From positions 37,829,516 through 37,893,515 of the forward strand of contig NC_057766.1 of the NCBI RefSeq assembly GCF_010389155.1: DNA of 64,000 bases, in the 5' to 3' direction. The notes below the pieces were generated by a model. The model was not told where the DNA came from. It ran no database searches and saw only the letters and a list, made by a program, of their open reading frames with translations. Numbering within the stretch: the stretch's first letter is position 1; each line of letters begins with the position of its first letter. A program made the position numbers and the translations under genes. This DNA is from Erigeron canadensis (lineage: Eukaryota; Streptophyta; Magnoliopsida; Asterales; Asteraceae). Below, in pieces: positions 23,900 through 36,760 of this stretch.

Positions 23900-24025
23900 A
23901 AGTATATATACAAATTCGGGAAAGGAACGTGGTGCATGAATGGGTCATATATATTTTGTATAAGGATCGAGTTAAATGAGGTATGGTCAAACTATTTTTT
24001 TGTTTTTTGTTTGCACATGGCGGCT
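23900..24025 (-). promoter_or_regulatory. ERF-d promoter with GCC box
   Basis: TATATATAC TATA box (about 23901-23910), W-box TTTGACCA on minus (TGGTCAAA, 23984-23991) and perfect GCC box AGCCGCC on minus (GGCGGCT, 24019-24025). The word ACATGGCGGCTGGTCA is identical in the ERF-c promoter. Confidence 0.6.
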
Positions 24026-24029
24026 GGTC

Positions 24030-26047
24030 ATTGTCATATGATGTCAGGCTTCATAATTAACCACAGTTTATGGAATATTCAACTACATACTGTTAAAAAC
24101 GTACCTGAGGAGTCATGAAGTGGATCCAACTTTCACCTTTTTACACAGGAAATTGCACACATTGTATCAATAATTTTTGGTGAAGTCATTCAATCTTTTA
24201 TTTGATGAGTATATATTATAATTATAATCCGTAAGACTGATTGACGGTTATCTACATATTCAAACCAGTTCCTTTGTAAGAGGAAAAAATAAAACCAGTC
24301 AATTCCTTTAATTTGTCATTGAGTTTGCTTATCTTTTAATACTTTTTGTTTCCCATATGAAAATACTAAAGTGTAGTACGTAAGACCGTCACGGTGTTTC
24401 TGAAATCTGCATGGCAGATGGCATCCCGGCCGAGAAGTTAATAACTTAAAGCAAATATTAATTGAAAACTTAATTGATTTACTAATTAGATTTTGGATAT
24501 TATGATGTAATCGGATTAAATTACTTAATTATTATCGTCATAATAAGACATTATATAAGTTTGAAAATGTGAAACACGCACCTATTTGATCTTATTATGA
24601 ACATAGGAACGAAATCTTTAAATGACAGAGTCCCAAAGCAGTGCCCCTGTAAGCAGGGTCCAAGCCCTGATAGGGAAAGTGTTGTAGTAAATTTTCTCAG
24701 CAATTCTACTTTTTGGCTCTTGAGAGAACAAAAATGACAACATGAAAAACTCATAAAATTAATTGTCTAAAAGGTAGTTAACGGGTCTAAAAACAACAAT
24801 TTGGTCATGCATCACATTCCACTACTACAAATTTTTGACTATAGAGACCGGTTATTAGCATAAAGACCAGTTGTTTAGTAACAAAGTGGTCTCTATATTT
24901 ATACAACCGGTCTCTATAGTCAAAAAATCTTATATCACTGATTGTATCTAATTGAATATTTTGAGATGAATTATCAAATTCATTCAATATGAAGGTGATT
25001 ATACACCTTCAAAGATTACAGTTATCTTGTACGTTGTTACTGGATGTCCACGACAAAATGTGTGCAAAATGGCCTCGATCGGCAGTACAATTATGTGCAT
25101 GTGTGGGGACCTGTAGATATAGTATGTGTTTTCAATATCAGGCCGGGACTGTGCATGGAGTGAGGGTTGAGTATGGTAAGAGATCAAATTAAACATCAAA
25201 CAGGTCGGCCAATTTGAGCTTGTATTTGACATGTTTCTCTGATTACGACCCATGGATCAAATTCACAATAATGTTATCTTTCAAACTTCTTTTTATTAAT
25301 TTCTTGACTTTTGAGGCTTGAATTGAAAATAGTTAATAAACGTAATACTATTTGCAATTTACTAATTGGTCACTTCTGGCATGCATTAATATATATAGTA
25401 CTCCGATCGTCCAATTTTAATTTATAAATTCTTTATTTTCAACTTTAACTTTACTTATTTTGTTATGAACTACGTAGTAGTTATTTGGTATATTTTTCAT
25501 TAAGCATTACATAATATAAAATAAATTTAAAAGAAAAAGACAAAAGTTGACAACGGTATATACTTTTGAGTTTTGAGATGCAAAAATTTAAAATTATACT
25601 TCTGCTACTCAATACCCATGTAAATTTAAAACTTATTATAATGACATTGGATCCGTTGGTCCCTAAAATAATCTATATATGACAGTTTAGTTAATGTTGA
25701 TCACAATTACATCTTTTTCCCGTTTAAAAAGAATTACATGCACCTATTTCAGATATATTATATACTAGTAAAAGTTCGTAACATGGATAATAATAAATAA
25801 ATTTATTTATAGGAGTTTTGATAATAATAATTTTAATCAAATTTTGTAAAATTTTATCACATATGCACCTTTTAGAAAATATTGATTGACCTAAATGTTT
25901 ATATAACTATAAGCTATAATTATACACATTAAAATAACTCAAATTTTTTATTTTTAAACCAATTTTATGACTTATTTATATTTCCATCCTTTAAACGTTA
26001 ATTTGCTACAGAACAAAAAATATCTTACATGACCAAGTATGTATATA
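24030..26047. other. Gene-free stretch
   Basis: No gene recognised. The only bounded element seen is the foldback at 24820-24930. A CTAG at 25765-25768 after a small GTTACGAAC palindrome could be another Helitron 3' end on minus, but I found no partner 5' end. Confidence 0.4.
24820..24930. mobile_element. Short foldback MITE, CACTA-like start
   Basis: CACTACTACAAATTTTTGAC begins the left side. The arms TTTTTGACTATAGAGACCGG (24832) and CCGGTCTCTATAGTCAAAAA (ending 24926) are perfect inverted repeats of about 20 bp around 55 bp. The right terminus beyond the arm does not clearly end in TAGTG. Confidence 0.6.
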
Positions 26048-26305
26048 TTAGTACATGTCCGCGCGATACGGCAATATGATAATGGTGTGGCGGCCAAATT
26101 AGGTGGTGTCGGCGGCGTTAGCGGTGTATTTATTAATTTAAATGTAATTGATGTAAAAGAGAGTGTAGTTATTTTAAGAGTTGAGAGATGTATGTTGTAA
26201 ATAATTTTATTAAATGTATTATAAATAAAGAGTAAATTGGATGGATCAAAATCATATTAGAAAAAAAATGATAAAGTAACTATATGTTTTATAAAAGAAT
26301 ATAGA
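26048..26305 (-). mobile_element. Helitron-like element (H7)
   Basis: On minus it starts TCTATATTCTTTTATAAAAC and ends with CCGTATCGCGCGG, about nine bases, then CTAA followed by T. The interior contains GCCGCC-type words. Confidence 0.5.
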
Positions 26306-27250
26306 TGTTAATAAATTAAGTAAATTTGGATTTTGGAGGGAAGGAAAGAAAAACAATCTATATTCATATATAAAACATATATTTAAAAATGACATATTAG
26401 TTGATTAGTGGTGTCTACTCTTATTTAGAAAATTTAAGATTTCTAATTTTTAAGTTAAGACATGATCCTAATCATTCATTTTAATTCATTTTTTACTAAA
26501 GATAATATGGTTATTTAACAAAATTTTAAATTATGACAAATGGTCATTACATTTGTGGTCCTTTCAAAAATTTCGTATAAAAAAAAAGAGAAAAAAAGAC
26601 GGTATAACCTCTTTATATTTCTTATTCTCTTTATCTCATCGGATTTCAAGGATTTTTTGAAATTATAATTCTTGGTGAAGTTAATCACTCGTCTCAAACT
26701 CTTGAGTTAAATACATGGGTAAAAATAAAAACTATGAACTCCATCTATATGTGTGAGCAATTTTCTATACTCCATAACTAGTAAGCAGTGCAGTCAAAAA
26801 CAGCCATTCCGAAAAAAAATTAAATTAAATTAAAATAGTAAGCAGTGCAGTGCAGTCAAGAAAGATCTCAAAGTGGGCTCCATAACGGTTCCCCAACTTG
26901 CAAATAAATGTCAATGGATAGCCAACATTGATTTTGATTTATATCTAATATAATAATAATAATAATAATACGATTAATATAATGAACTGTCTCTTTCAGA
27001 TTCTTTATTTCCATTAGAAAATAGCATACAAACAATATTACTTAGCTACAACTTGTGCCATGAAAAATAAAAAATAAAATAAAAAAATCTAGCTACAACT
27101 TGTTATATTAAAATAATATAAAGTTAACGTTTCATCTTTTTGCAAACGTGATGCATGAACCTAACTATTTCTCGCCTCAGTTCGCATTTAAATCTTCATC
27201 AATCGAATTTGTAAAGACTCATAATTACATATAATATACTAATTGAATTG

Positions 27251-27770
27251 TTGGTGAATAGTAACTCGTCTGCGTGGCGAGTTACTATTCATTCATAAAA
27301 TAACCCGTCTTATTACTAATTGAATTGTATGTGAATAGTAACTCGTTTACGTGGCGAGTTATTATTCATAATTGTATGTGACGAGTTACTATTCATTCAT
27401 AGTATAACCCACCTTATTACTAGTTGAATTGTATGTGAATAGTAACTCGTCTACGTGGCGAGTTACTATTCATTCATACTATAACCCGCCTTATTATTCA
27501 GATTTTGCCAAATCGCATACCAATTGAATTGTATGTGAATTGTAACTCACATGCGTGGCGAGTTACTATTCGTCCATACTATAACCCGCCTCATTATTTG
27601 GATTTTGTCAAATCGCATTTCGTTCGGGTATTTTTTTTTACGAGTTACTTCTTGCTTTTTTTCATAGGAATGTGAATAGTACTCGCCTGTGTGGCGAGTT
27701 ACTATTCGTCCATGTTATAACCCGCGTCATTATTAGGATTTTCTTGTTACATCGCATCTCGTTCAGGTTT
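27251..27770 (+). repeat. Array of five hairpin-bearing repeats
   Basis: Each unit carries GAATAGTAACTCG, a spacer ending CGTGG, then CGAGTTACTATTC, a near-perfect 13-bp inverted repeat. Hairpins lie at 27256-27290, 27333-27367, 27437-27471, 27537-27571 and 27674-27707, with a half unit at 27379-27394. Units are linked by ATAACCCGCCTTATTA-type spacers; the last two share ATCGCAT extensions. Spacing is 77-137 bp, so the array is irregular. Confidence 0.85.
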
Positions 27771-27809
27771 CTAATATGGGTTACTTCTTGGTTTTTTTCA
27801 TATATTTTT

Positions 27810-28898
27810 GGGAAAATTACACTTTTGGTCCCTGAACTTGGCACATTTTTTTACCTTTAGTCACTAAACTTCAAAAATTGCAAATTATACACTGAACTTA
27901 TCACTTTTATTCACTTTTGGTCACATCGCCCAGTTTCGTTAGTTTTACTCCATTAAGTTGCCCAGATTTGTTAGTTTTTTTTTCCACTTTTCATCCTTCC
28001 CATTATTATATAACTAAATTCGATAATCGACAAACTTCAGTGATAAAAAGTGTAATTTACCTAATTTTTTTATATATACCTTATTCGTCCAAATTTAAAT
28101 GTTATTATTTTGATTTTTTCTTAGTATATTTTTGCTTTTAACTTTGACCCCAAACATTTTTATTTCTAATATATAATAGTTGGTGTAAATTAAATCAATG
28201 AAAAGTATATTTAAAAACTAGTTCATTATTCTATGTTTATAACAAATTTATATAACACAGACAAAAATACTTACGATTAAATCATAAGGCGTTATAGATT
28301 ATCAGAAAAACCTACAACACGTTACTTCAGATAAACATTACAATATCATTTTTTTTATTTTCGTTTATTAATAGTTAATAAAATGAATTAAGAAAAACTA
28401 TATAAGTTTATATAACACACAAAAAAAAACTACGGTTAAAGTAGACATAAGAAGACTCAAAATTCAAACATAGTCACTAAATAAATCTATCTTTATAAAT
28501 AAAAATTTCAATAACAATTATTTCATTGTCGTTTAAGAAAAAACAATTATTTCATCTAATCAAACTACTATATAACCAATAGATAGTAAACTGTAAACAT
28601 AAAAAATTTGTTTCAAAACATAATAAATGAATATGTATTTTCACTAATCGACCAAAACAATATATAAGACCTGAAGTTGGACCGATTATCGATTTTAGTT
28701 ATGGAATAATGAGAAGGACGAAAAGTGAAAAAAAATTAACGAATTTGGGCAAGTTAACGGAGAAAAACTAACAAAGTTGACGCAGTGACCAAAAGTGAAA
28801 AAATATGTCAAGTTCAGTGTATAATTTGCAATTTTTAAAGTTTAGTGACTAAAAGTGAAAAACGTGTCAAGTTCAAGGACCAAAAGTGTAATTTTCCC
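27810..28898. mobile_element. Non-autonomous long-TIR element (Mutator-like), 1.09 kb
   Basis: Left end GGGAAAATTACACTTTTGGT and its inverted copy ending at 28898. The arms remain recognisable for roughly 200 bp, with shared words such as TTGCAAATTATACACTGAAC on opposite strands. The centre, about 650 bp, is AT-rich and non-coding. It abuts the hairpin array. Target duplication cannot be fixed in the T-rich flank. Confidence 0.7.
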
Positions 28899-29389
28899 TA
28901 AAATTTTTTTCCTATTAGGTTTTCAAATTATTATATCGAAAACTTTTTTTTTTTTAACAATATTCAAATTTTATCACATTGAATATCTTTTAGGTTTAAA
29001 ATTATGGGTTATTTATTTGTTTTCTTACATATTTTTTTCTTTTGGGTTTTCAAATAGCATATCAAAACTACTTTTTTTATGATATTGTTTTTGAATAAAT
29101 ATCATTTCATATGTTAGAGATTTTAACATATATATATATAGTGACACATCATCAATAACAAAACATAATCGTTTTCAAGATTCCAAACAATATATTAAAA
29201 ACTTTTATTAATTTTTTTTGTGGTATTGTCTTTGTATAAGTATATATTTTATATGTCAAAGTTTTTAGAAACATAAATCATCAATAACAAAAAGTAATCG
29301 TACTAATGGAAACTGCGCAACGCGTAGGCAAAAACTATTGTGGTTTTGGCTTTAAATAAATTTAATTCAACACAAGTATACTAAATAAC

Positions 29390-29628
29390 CAACCAACTGG
29401 GTTGGATCAGTGGTTGAAGCTCATGCCTCTAGAAACAGAGGTCATGGGTTCGATCCTCATGCTTAGCAAGGCTGGAGGTCCTTTTCTACCTATGGTAGAA
29501 CCTGAAAGCAGCCTCTCTACCTTTGGTAGGGGTAAGACTGTCTACATATCGTCCTCCCCATACACCGTCGAAGACCGTATTGGGACCAAAAACCCGTGAA
29601 AGACGGCATTGAGAGTTACTTTACTTTT
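29390..29628 (+). mobile_element. tRNA-derived SINE, copy 1
   Basis: A complete SINE: A-box region GGATCAGTGGTTGAAGC, B box GGTTCGATCC, a body with GCAGCCTCTCTACCTTTGG, and a TTACTTTACTTTT tail. It is bounded by an exact 18-bp target duplication ACAAGTATACTAAATAAC (29372-29389 and 29629-29646). Very similar to 49363-49614. Confidence 0.88.
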
Positions 29629-29649
29629 ACAAGTATACTAAATAACACA

Positions 29650-31960
29650 ATCGTTTTAACACGACAATTGATAAATAACACAATCGTTTCAATACGGCAA
29701 TTGAGCCCCGCAGAAATTTCCTAGTTATAATTATATAACTAAACTGCTTTTCTAGAGGCATATTTTGTTTATTTTCAATGTATTTAATTTGGTACTGTTT
29801 CATATGGTAATGGTAAAAATGCTTGTATTAGTTATTAGATTAATTAGGAAGAATAAAAAAATCCCAGATTAATAATATTACCACCCCTTACATTTTGATG
29901 AATATATATATATATATATAGGACAGATATTATGAAAACTAAGAAAATGTCAAGAATTGCGAAAATTAATTTGGTGTGTTAGATTAAAGTAATCAATGGT
30001 TAATAATAAACAGTAACATTAATGTAAATAAGTGAATTCATTTAAATAGAATGGACGACCAACAGGGTATTTCGGATAGCAAGAAACAAATATATAGTAC
30101 CATCAAGGCTGACTAAAAATCAAAAAATTAAATAAAAACGCACACACATATCACTTCCAGCAAATTAGACGGCTATAAATTAATCAAAATCCATTGATGA
30201 AGATTCAATACAATATATTAATCAACACAAAATCTAGATTGAAGAAAAAATTTGTGCTTTCAGTGTGATCAACAAATGATACGTACGGAATTTAGTTAAT
30301 AGCAATTTCAAATATCATCTTTTTGTATGGATGTTGGTCGTTTATGTAATGGACTGGAGTAATACGTTTTCTAATTAATGTCAAAAAACCTTTAAGTTTC
30401 AAACAGATTGTACATGTGTTTTCTTTAATCAAAAACTATTTTTTCTCTTAAACTATGGTTTGTAGATCTTTGATATGCAACAGTTTGTACACACGTTTTT
30501 ATCTGAACTTGGAGTAATCTGGCTTATTTTGGTCTTAATCGGCTAGTATGCTTATCTCCATTGGCGTTCACCTGTGTTTGTATATGTCATATGTCATAGG
30601 AGGTCCATGATCACATGTGTGGTTCGGTGTACACATTTGTATTTGACTCGTTTCACATGTGTTTGTATGTTACAAATGTGATAGACTTATGACTATTTAT
30701 GAATGGGGCTCGGGATGTATCACGTGTGGTAAACACGTTTATGCAAATGAGTTACAACTTTGTTTCCCTTTGGTTTATCGCAAATGCATATAGTCCACGT
30801 GTTAACGGGTTTTTTCTGATTTATTAAATCATTCACATAATCAGATGTGTGAAAATGATGTTGTTATGAGGAACGAAGGTGGAGCAATGAATGAACATCA
30901 TAGAACCGGAATTAAAGGAAACGCATACTACATGGTGTACGAATCTGTATGTCCCTCGGTTCACATGCGTTTGAAATGGTACAAATGTGTTATGACTATT
31001 TGCATACGATGTTCAGCGTGTATCATGAGTCTTCTGTTGCATGACAAACAAAGGAAGTCGAAACACCATTACGGTCTCTTGATTGCGTTATTCAGCTTTT
31101 TATAGAGCCAAAATTAAAAGAAACTTATAGTTCATGGAAGTATGAGACATAAACATTGGACTTTTTATATAATATCAGAATGAAAGGTAACGAATATTAT
31201 TGATTAAATAAAAAATCTAACTTACTCAAAATTCCGTGGTTGTATATGGAAATAAAAGAGAGGATTTTTTTCTTATATGGTGGAAACTGCAAGAGAGATT
31301 AGAGGGAGGTGGAGCGATTCAGGGGTTATTTTTTTATTTTATAAATAATTAATCTAATCTTATTTATAAAATTAACATATTAACCTTAAACTTTTTAATT
31401 AAATACTAGTTCTCACTGGACAATTTTTATAATTATCATTTTAACTTTTGACTATACATACATATATACATATGAAATTAACTAGCTTCTTTCATATCCA
31501 TCAATATCCAACATAAATTAATTAATCCGATCCGAACCCATAATTTCCATCACATCGTCACGTGATTATATTTATTGGATCATGAAAATGGAGAGGGGAC
31601 CAAAATAATCTTAAAAAAACACATGTGATTGATAAAAACTCTTTAGACTATGGTGATTACGTTTCAAATGAAGATACATGCCATCATGCATCGAGTCAAA
31701 GTTGTTCACAATGATCATGTAGTTAAAATTTATGAGACATCGCTAGTTTTGTACGTATGCTTAAATAAAATCAATATAATGTCTTTTATATTGGAACTAT
31801 AATTCTACACGTATAATGCACGAGTGAATAACTTTAAATTTTCAGAAAGGATATACATGCAGCTAGAGGTGGTGACGACCAGAATTGTCCACCGATGTGT
31901 TAGGCCGTGTAATAAACTATATTTGCTGGTGGTATATTTTCAAATAAAAGTTCGTATATA
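29650..31960. other. Gene-free stretch
   Basis: No gene. The region 30580-31000 repeats CACATGTGTTTG/ACAAATGTG words in both orientations but no bounded repeat emerges. An 86-codon frame at 30845-31105 resembles nothing known. Confidence 0.45.
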
Positions 31961-32334
31961 TCTATACTTTATTATAAAATATACTACCCTTCCATCTTTT
32001 TATCACCAATCTACCTTTAAAATATTCAAAGTACCTTTAATTTTCAACACATTTTTAACTCACACACTAAACTACCCGATATATCCCTAAAATATTTTTC
32101 AACCATATCTATCCAAATTATCTATTTCCGTTATTCATTAATTTAAATATATTCATCTAATATTACTATAGTACTTTTAATAAAATTATTTACAAAGATA
32201 CATCCCTTAATCATAAAAAATTATACTACCATTTACATCAAGTACTTTTAGATTAATAACCACATATCGTTACCACCACTACAACCATCACAACTTGTTG
32301 CCGTCGCCGCCGCATTACGCGGGTACTCATTTAG
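31961..32334 (+). mobile_element. Helitron-like element (H8)
   Basis: Starts TCTATACTTTATTATAAAAT and ends GCCGCCGCATTACGCGGG, TACTCAT, TTAG followed by T. The hairpin CCGC..GCGG and T at the insertion site fit; the final tetranucleotide is TTAG instead of CTAG. 374 bp, non-coding. Confidence 0.6.
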
Positions 32335-33847
32335 TCTTTGTAAAAAATTGAATCAATTTTGATTTTTTGTGAGGTTAATTAAATTAAATAAATTTGAATA
32401 TTAGTTGCTTTTGAAAGTTGAAAGGTAACTAAGGCCTCATTTTTTTTTTAATTAAGTGTTGAGTGTACTAAGTGGCTGAATACATTAAGGATGTATATAT
32501 ATATATATATATTAAGTAAAATATTAGTAATTTACGGTTATTTTGTTTATTAAGTAAAAAAAACATAAAATCTAACTGAATGATTAAATTCTTAACTATT
32601 AAATTTAGTTATTAAGTTAAAAAAAAAAAACAAGGCGTTAATAAGTTCCCTGTATATAAATTTTTAAATTCAAAATATCGATCATTTATATGTTTTACGA
32701 AAGAGTTTATTCTTTTTTATTATAAGATGTTATACATATCTGGTCGCGATTTAGAGCAAGAGTAGTGTGCATAAGATTTAATTACTACTATATTTGTTAT
32801 AAATGATTCTTTTAAAGTAAATTAGTACTTATGATTTGACCAGGTGATTTGAATTAATGGAGACTTTGAAAACTTCTCGAAGTTTGGAACTTGCGATACA
32901 TTTTATTAAACGTGACTGTATCGATCCGATCCTCTATCAACTTTCATATAGAAGTTGGATAATTTTGAAACTTTGAATTGAAATAAGGATCGACTAAGAT
33001 TTAAATTTCACATTTGAATCTTAAGCCTTTATTTTTAGGCGCCTGGTATCCCGATCATGATTTTGATAACCCGACCAGATTATTAATGACAGGGATCTCG
33101 TTTTTACTCTACCATATTTGCCATTATAGACATGGGGGCCCACACTATTTTAGTGAGGATACCAAAAACTTTGGTTGGGATACACATAGTGTTTTTTAAA
33201 TCTAAAGGTTACCAACTTTATTTATGAAGTTGATCTAACTTTAAAAAATCTTGATTCAATTCGTATCAATCATATATATATTATGAAAAGGTTCATGTGA
33301 TAACCATTTGAATTGGAAGAACTATGAAAACATCTACGAGTATATTATAATTTGATGTTAATATGTGAATGGTATATGTGAACATATTCGCTCACATATG
33401 AACTATCAAGTTGTAGTTATAATTACCTACTTTCATATGTGAATAATTCTCAAATGACCCTACCCTATATATATATAACCCTTATTTTGATAACCCATTT
33501 TTTTTGTAAGAACCTTGAGAACTCTTAAATAATGTATTTGATCACATGTTTTTTTGTTCATTCACATGTGAAACGTTATAAAAATATATGTTGCAGAATT
33601 TTTTTTTTCAAAACCCTATATATACTCATTTGTTAACATGTGAATAAAAACGTGAACATATTCATTCACAAGTTCACAAAAGCTATTTTGAAGGTTTTTA
33701 AAAAAAGTTTTTTCTACAACATAATTTTTTATATTATTTTACATGTGAATGAATAAAAAAAAACATGTGATCCAATTCATAATATGAGAGTTCTCATAGT
33801 TCATACAAAAAAATGGTTCTCAAAATAAGGAAAGTCTATACATATAT

Positions 33848-34031
33848 AGGTTTTAGGTAAAATAAAATAAGTATTAAAATAAAACAAATAAAACAATAGA
33901 TTTCTCTTTGATGAAAATCACAGTGCATCAATTGTTTCGTGAATCTTCGTGCATCAATTTAACCATGATCTAAGGATCAAAATCTTGTTTTATTTATTTT
34001 ACTTTAATAATTTTAATAATACTCAACCCCT
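33848..34031. mobile_element. Small MITE, TA-repeat family, copy 2
   Basis: GGTTTTAGGTAAAATAAAAT on the left and ACTCAACCCC on the right, between ATATATA runs. Shares the CATCAATTGTTTCGTGAATC core with copies 1 and 3. Confidence 0.65.
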
Positions 34032-34846
34032 ATATATATAACAAACTTTTATGTGATATCTGTAATTTATATTTAATAATAACTACCAACTCATTACAAT
34101 TTTCCAGTACATACTCGTGAAAAAGAAATAACTGACAAGTGCCAACTCATTACCACTCAAGTTTTTTACACTTATTCTAAAACACTACTTTGACAACTTC
34201 AAAATAAAAATGAAATTAAATAACTGGAAATAGAAAATAATCAAAAAAATACTTTTCGAAATAAAAAAGAAGAAAATAAGCAAAAATAACAGAAAAATAT
34301 CATTACTGTAGAACAAAACGCGGGGGCTTCAATAGTTTTTGGATGGTCCAGTTGGGCCAACTTACCCACTTCTGATTCGGGCTTGTGAGTGGTGGGTTGT
34401 GGGCCGGGGCTTCCCCACTAAAACCACTAATTAAAATCAAAACTATACTACAAACCATTGGGTTAAGGTAAAAAAAAAAGTCTCCACATAAGGACTTCAA
34501 TTTGAGAAAATATAATTCAAATCTTAAAGTACGAAGTTTTCTTTTAATATGTTATCGTGTCTTTTGATGGACAATTAAGGAGTTTTCCTTCTATTAGGTG
34601 TTGGGTGAGGGCTCTCTAACGTAGACCCGATTATGACAACATAACCTAGATTTTTCACTGTATTACTCGATCCGTACCTATCAAAAAAAAATATATATGC
34701 ATCATACAATATTTATTTATTTTATTTTAAATGCAAATTTTTAAATCACTAATGATGTGTATTATGACGGTGCAATGCAAACTTTCAGGTTTGACGGCGC
34801 GTCTATTCTCTTAAATTACAGTGAAAGAACTTTTTTTAACAACATA

Positions 34847-35158
34847 TCTAAACTCTTTTATAATAATTATTCACCCCCTATTTTAGGAAAGGGTTAGAAA
34901 ATAGTTAGATGAGAAATTACTAGATTGCCCTTAATAAACAATCCATAAGGAAAGGGTTATTAGATATTAACAAAATTACCCTTAATGAATAAATTTACAC
35001 TTTAAACCTTTATTTTCTAAAATATCACTATCACCATTGTATCAACTTACACGGTTAGACCACTCAACACCAATTGTCGATGTCATCGATTACCACCCAT
35101 CACCGACACCACTAACCACCGTCGCGACCGCCGCCGCATTACGCGGGTACAATGCTAG
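34847..35158 (+). mobile_element. Helitron-like element (H9)
   Basis: Starts TCTAAACTCTTTTATAATAA and ends GCCGCCGCATTACGCGGG, TACAATG, CTAG followed by T (35155-35159). 312 bp. The 3' hairpin is nearly identical to that of H8, so both belong to one family. Confidence 0.65.
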
Positions 35159-36030
35159 TATTATTTTACTAAGAAGAAAGAATTAAGAGAAAATGTTGGT
35201 GATAAAGAGTAATAACGGTAGATAATGCACTTTAATTTAGGTGAGATAATATGTAAATAAACATTATTTTTAAACAACATCATTTTTATTTGTATGAGTT
35301 TATGTAGGTATACTAATTAAAAATTTGAAACTAAAAAATATATAAAAATATGTATGTAATTTGTTGTCAAAACATTATAATCTGATATGGAAATAGCAAT
35401 GTGTTGACATGCTTGAAAATGCTCGGGCCACAACAAATCGGTTGGTTGTATACATATAAGGTATTGATTATTTGACCAAAATAAAATGACTTAATTACAC
35501 TTTTCTTCCCTGTGGTTTGTACCAATTTTTAAAGACCATCCCTGAGTACACGAAATTACGTGTTTCATCCCTGAGTATGGAATTCTGTTAACACTTTTAG
35601 CCCACGACCCAAACAGACGTTAGAAATGTGGTCACGTGACTTGCACACTGAGGGTATGTTCGTCATTTCATATTTCCAAAGATGAAAAGTGTAATTAGTT
35701 TCTTTTTTAAATCACAATATAAATGAATAAAAATAAAAGAATTACATTTCATCCCAAATTTCTTTTCCAAGACCAAACTACAAAAACTATATGTTATATC
35801 ACAACATCATTAAAAAAAAAAGTATTTGTGTGTGTATGTACTACCACTGCTCTCTCACCTCTAACGACTCTTTCACCTGGATCTTGGATCGGAGATTAAG
35901 CCTATGATTTCGAGATTCAGATCGTGTATTTGAGATCGAAATTATTCCCATCCGGTTAAAACTTCCACTCCGGTGGATCTAACTCTATTTTTTACACTCT
36001 TTGGGCCAGAGGTCCCTTCCACTCCGGTGG

Positions 36031-36139
36031 ATTCGGAAGCAGCCTCTCTACTTTATGTAGGGGTAAGGTCTGTCTACATCATACCTCCCCCGTACCCCAG
36101 CTTATGCTGGGATTGGGTACCGTTGTCGTTGTCGTTGTC
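36031..36139 (+). mobile_element. 5'-truncated TS-like SINE
   Basis: GAAGCAGCCTCTCTACTTTA, TAGGGGTAAGGTCTGTCTAC and a (CGTTGT)n tail are hallmarks of the plant TS-type SINE. The tRNA head is missing. A TTCCACTCCGGTGGAT duplication (about 35965 and 36017) lies just upstream. Confidence 0.65.
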
Positions 36140-36489
36140 ATATAACTACCAGATATGAAATAAGCAAAAGTCAAACTGGGAGCAATCAGGATATGTATAT
36201 ACACCTACCCAACATGAATCGACTCATCCTCATCACTTGAAAACTTTAACATCCCCAGCCACCACATATTGAAAGCTTAAGCATCTACCATCTCTTGAGT
36301 AACCTCTACTCACCACCATCTCCAGCCACCACACATTGTTAGTCATCAGCAGGTAGCTATGCCAAGTAACGTAGCGGTGGTTCTTGCCGGAATATTAAGA
36401 ATTTTTAACTTTTTGAATTTTAGATGTATATACTTTTTGAATTTAGAGTTATTATTATTATTTATAAATAATAACTTTTATTGAAATTT

Positions 36490-36760
36490 CAAAATTTTAC
36501 AAGAAATTAGTGGGAGAGCCGCGATACTATCTGGGCCCCACTCCTCTAGCTATAGCAAAACCAATCCTACTAAATATATAAGCAGCCGAACGTGCTACAA
36601 CGTCATGAGTCACGGAGAACTTTCGGATCCGCTTCAGGATAGTCACAACATCCTTTTCAAGTTCCCCCAAAGAAGAGAATGAGAAGGGAAGAAATCCATA
36701 TCCAATATCCGCGCACTTAGACTTATATTTGGCGCGTTTACGTTGTGTAGCCTCAACCAA
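36490..36760 (-). pseudogene. LINE reverse-transcriptase protein C-terminal fragment
   Basis: A 77-codon frame reads KYKSKCADIGYGFLPFSFSS then LGELEKDVVTILKRIRKFS and IFSRIGFAIARGVG. This is the conserved C-terminal tail found in plant LINE-type reverse-transcriptase polyproteins (recognised from memory). After GVG a one-base loss in a G run shifts the frame and causes a TAG; in the other frame the expected QIVSRL follows. The upstream RT domain is absent, so it is a 5'-truncated, frameshifted remnant. Confidence 0.6.

Noticed and set aside
25761..25785. CTAG after a small palindrome, possible Helitron 3' end on minus
   Set aside because: The hairpin is only four base pairs and no matching 5' terminus was found.
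27251..27770. CRISPR-like repeat array
   Set aside because: Repeats are hairpins with similar, irregular spacers in plant nuclear DNA; spacers are not unique and no cas context exists.
33014..33199. 61-codon ORF in a GC-richer patch with GGTATCCC/GGGATAC words
   Set aside because: The inverted words are too short and weak to define a transposon, and the peptide resembles no family.
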